This document shows positions 12,830 to 13,897 of a DNA stretch of 13,897 bases, piece after piece (position 1 is the stretch's first letter; every line of letters begins with the position of its first letter). The translations under genes were made by a program, and so were the position numbers. This DNA is from Ravibacter sp964559125 (GTDB lineage Bacteria > Bacteroidota > Bacteroidia > Cytophagales > Spirosomataceae). Under the pieces are notes generated by a model. That model searched no databases. It saw only the letters and a program-made list of their open reading frames with translations, and was not told the origin of the DNA. The stretch spans positions 1-13,897 of the forward strand of contig CAZLGW010000070.1 in the NCBI GenBank assembly GCA_964559125.1, given 5' to 3'.

Positions 12830-13867
12830 TCAAGCCTGAACGGCTTTCCTTACAGCGGGCGCTATTTTGGTGCCAAATAGCTCTATCGATTTCATGATGT
12901 CGGCATGCGGCGGACCGCCGGTATCCATGTGAGCCACAAACCGGGTAAGGCCGAACATTTCCTGTACCTCTAGAATTTTGTCTGTTATTTCGGAAGGATC
13001 TCCTACAAAAAGTGCACCATAGGCACTCCGGCTGGCTTCAAACTGCGAGCGGCTCAGGGGCGGCCATCCGCGTTCCCGTCCGATCTTACCCATTTGAGCT
13101 GCGTAGTAGGGAAAGAACCGGTTGCCGATGTCATCTGAATTTTCGCCGACCAGCGTATGGGAGTGTATACCTATCCGCATAGCCGAAGGGTCATGCCCGG
13201 CTTTGATATACTCGCTTTTATAGAGGTCGAAGCGTGATTGGAACTGGGCAGGGTTCCCCCCGATAATCGCGACCATAAGCGGTAATCCCAATCTCGCAGC
13301 CCTTACGATCGACTCCGGCGTACCGCCCACCGCTATCCAGATATCTGGTCCATTACCTTCCGGACGGGGGTAAATATGCTGCTTTCTGAGCGGTGGCCGC
13401 ATCGTGCCTGTCCAGCTGACTTCTTCATTTTTATGGATATTGAGCAGCAGGTCGAGTTTCTCTTCGAATAGTTTATCGTAATCCTGCAGGTTATAACCAA
13501 ATAGCGGGAATGACTCGATAAAACTTCCCCGTCCGGCCATTATTTCTGCGCGCCCGCCCGACAGCAGGTCGATCATTGAGAAATTCTGGTAAATCCTTAC
13601 CGGGTCGGCGGAGCTCAATACAGTCACGGCGCTTCCCAGCCTGATATTTTTGGTAACCGTAGCTGCCGCCGCCAGGACGATTTCCGGGTTGGATACGGCA
13701 TAGTCCTCACGATGATGCTCGCCTATACTGAAAACGTCGAGCCCGACCTCATCTGCCAGTCTGATCTCTTCTATAAGCTCCCGCAGTCTCTGACCGGCTT
13801 TCTTTTTAACGCCTGTCGAAAAGTTGGTCGAAAGGTCCGCAAACATACTGATCCCGAGTTCCATCAT
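12830..13867 (-). CDS. LLM-class (luciferase-like) flavin-dependent oxidoreductase
   Basis: A 345-residue bacterial-luciferase-like TIM-barrel protein (COG2141 type). Recognisable stretches are MELGISMFADLS at the start, FSIGEHHREDYAVSNPEIVL (about 46-65), NIRLGSAVTVLSS, DPVRIYQNFSMIDLLSGGRA and the phosphate-binding AGRGSF. The family uses reduced FMN or F420 to oxygenate or reduce varied substrates; in Bacteroidota FMN with a partner flavin reductase is likely. The substrate is not evident. Two adjacent ATGs (13867 and 13864) could both serve as start. It does not belong obviously to the pigment module, because it faces the lyase gene with only 2 bp between stop codons. Its promoter, if upstream, has only 30 bp in the window and shows no clear -7 box. 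Confidence 0.88.
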   Translation of the reverse strand: MMELGISMFADLSTNFSTGVKKKAGQRLRELIEEIRLADEVGLDVFSIGEHHREDYAVSNPEIVLAAAATVTKNIRLGSAVTVLSSADPVRIYQNFSMIDLLSGGRAEIMAGRGSFIESFPLFGYNLQDYDKLFEEKLDLLLNIHKNEEVSWTGTMRPPLRKQHIYPRPEGNGPDIWIAVGGTPESIVRAARLGLPLMVAIIGGNPAQFQSRFDLYKSEYIKAGHDPSAMRIGIHSHTLVGENSDDIGNRFFPYYAAQMGKIGRERGWPPLSRSQFEASRSAYGALFVGDPSEITDKILEVQEMFGLTRFVAHMDTGGPPHADIMKSIELFGTKIAPAVRKAVQA

Positions 13868-13897
13868 GCAAAAAGTTGTAATTGTCGTATAAACCTG

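Noticed and set aside
12832..12846. Hairpin AAGCC-TGAAC-GGCTT as terminator between the lyase and the luciferase-like gene
   Set aside because: The stem is only 5 bp, lies inside the luciferase-like coding end and lacks a T-run.
1..13897. CRISPR arrays, tRNA or rRNA genes, integrases or transposases
   Set aside because: No regularly spaced repeats, tRNA-like folds with CCA ends, rRNA signatures or transposase motifs were seen on reading both strands.

Overview
The window looks like chromosomal DNA of a Bacteroidota bacterium (flexirubin-producing lineages such as Chitinophagaceae, Sphingobacteriaceae or Spirosomaceae; I cannot resolve the genus). The basis is: promoter -7 elements of the TAnnTTTG type, starts without strong Shine-Dalgarno sequences, an ABC permease/M1 aminopeptidase fusion tail, and a tyrosine ammonia-lyase plus an MMPL-acyltransferase-methyltransferase fusion of the kind found in flexirubin (aryl polyene-dialkylresorcinol) pigment loci.

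Left part (1-3062): the 3' end of an ABC permease/M1 aminopeptidase gene on the plus strand meets a ruined efflux locus on the minus strand. Read in its own direction, that locus is a Crp/Fnr-family regulator reduced to its C-terminal half, a perfect TTGAT-N4-ATCAA operator, an intact TolC-type outer-membrane factor, an HlyD-type lipoprotein adaptor broken by a frameshift and deletions, and the first ~49 codons of an ABC-2 permease that runs straight into the tail of the neighbouring gene. Only the TolC gene appears functional.

Middle (3275-4307): a complete aldo/keto reductase gene on the plus strand, with a plausible intrinsic terminator, convergent to the next operon.

Right-centre (4373-12827): a compact pigment module. 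Three minus-strand genes with 63-64 bp gaps form a probable operon: a 1280-residue MMPL transporter-acyltransferase-methyltransferase fusion, a CrtI/RetSat-like flavoprotein, and a halogenase-like flavoprotein carrying GESLLP and WxWxIP motifs. Divergent from them, across a 168-bp promoter region, lies a tyrosine ammonia-lyase. In the inferred scheme the lyase makes the 4-coumarate starter of the polyene, the flavoproteins modify the polyene or aryl ring, and the fusion protein acylates, methylates and moves the pigment at the membrane. The ketosynthases, acyl carrier proteins and DarA/DarB-type resorcinol enzymes are not in the window, and unrelated genes flank both sides, so the module seems detached from the rest of the pathway or reduced.

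Right edge (12830-13867): a luciferase-like flavin-dependent monooxygenase on the minus strand, converging on the lyase with only 2 bp between stop codons. No rRNA, tRNA, CRISPR array or intact mobile element was seen.
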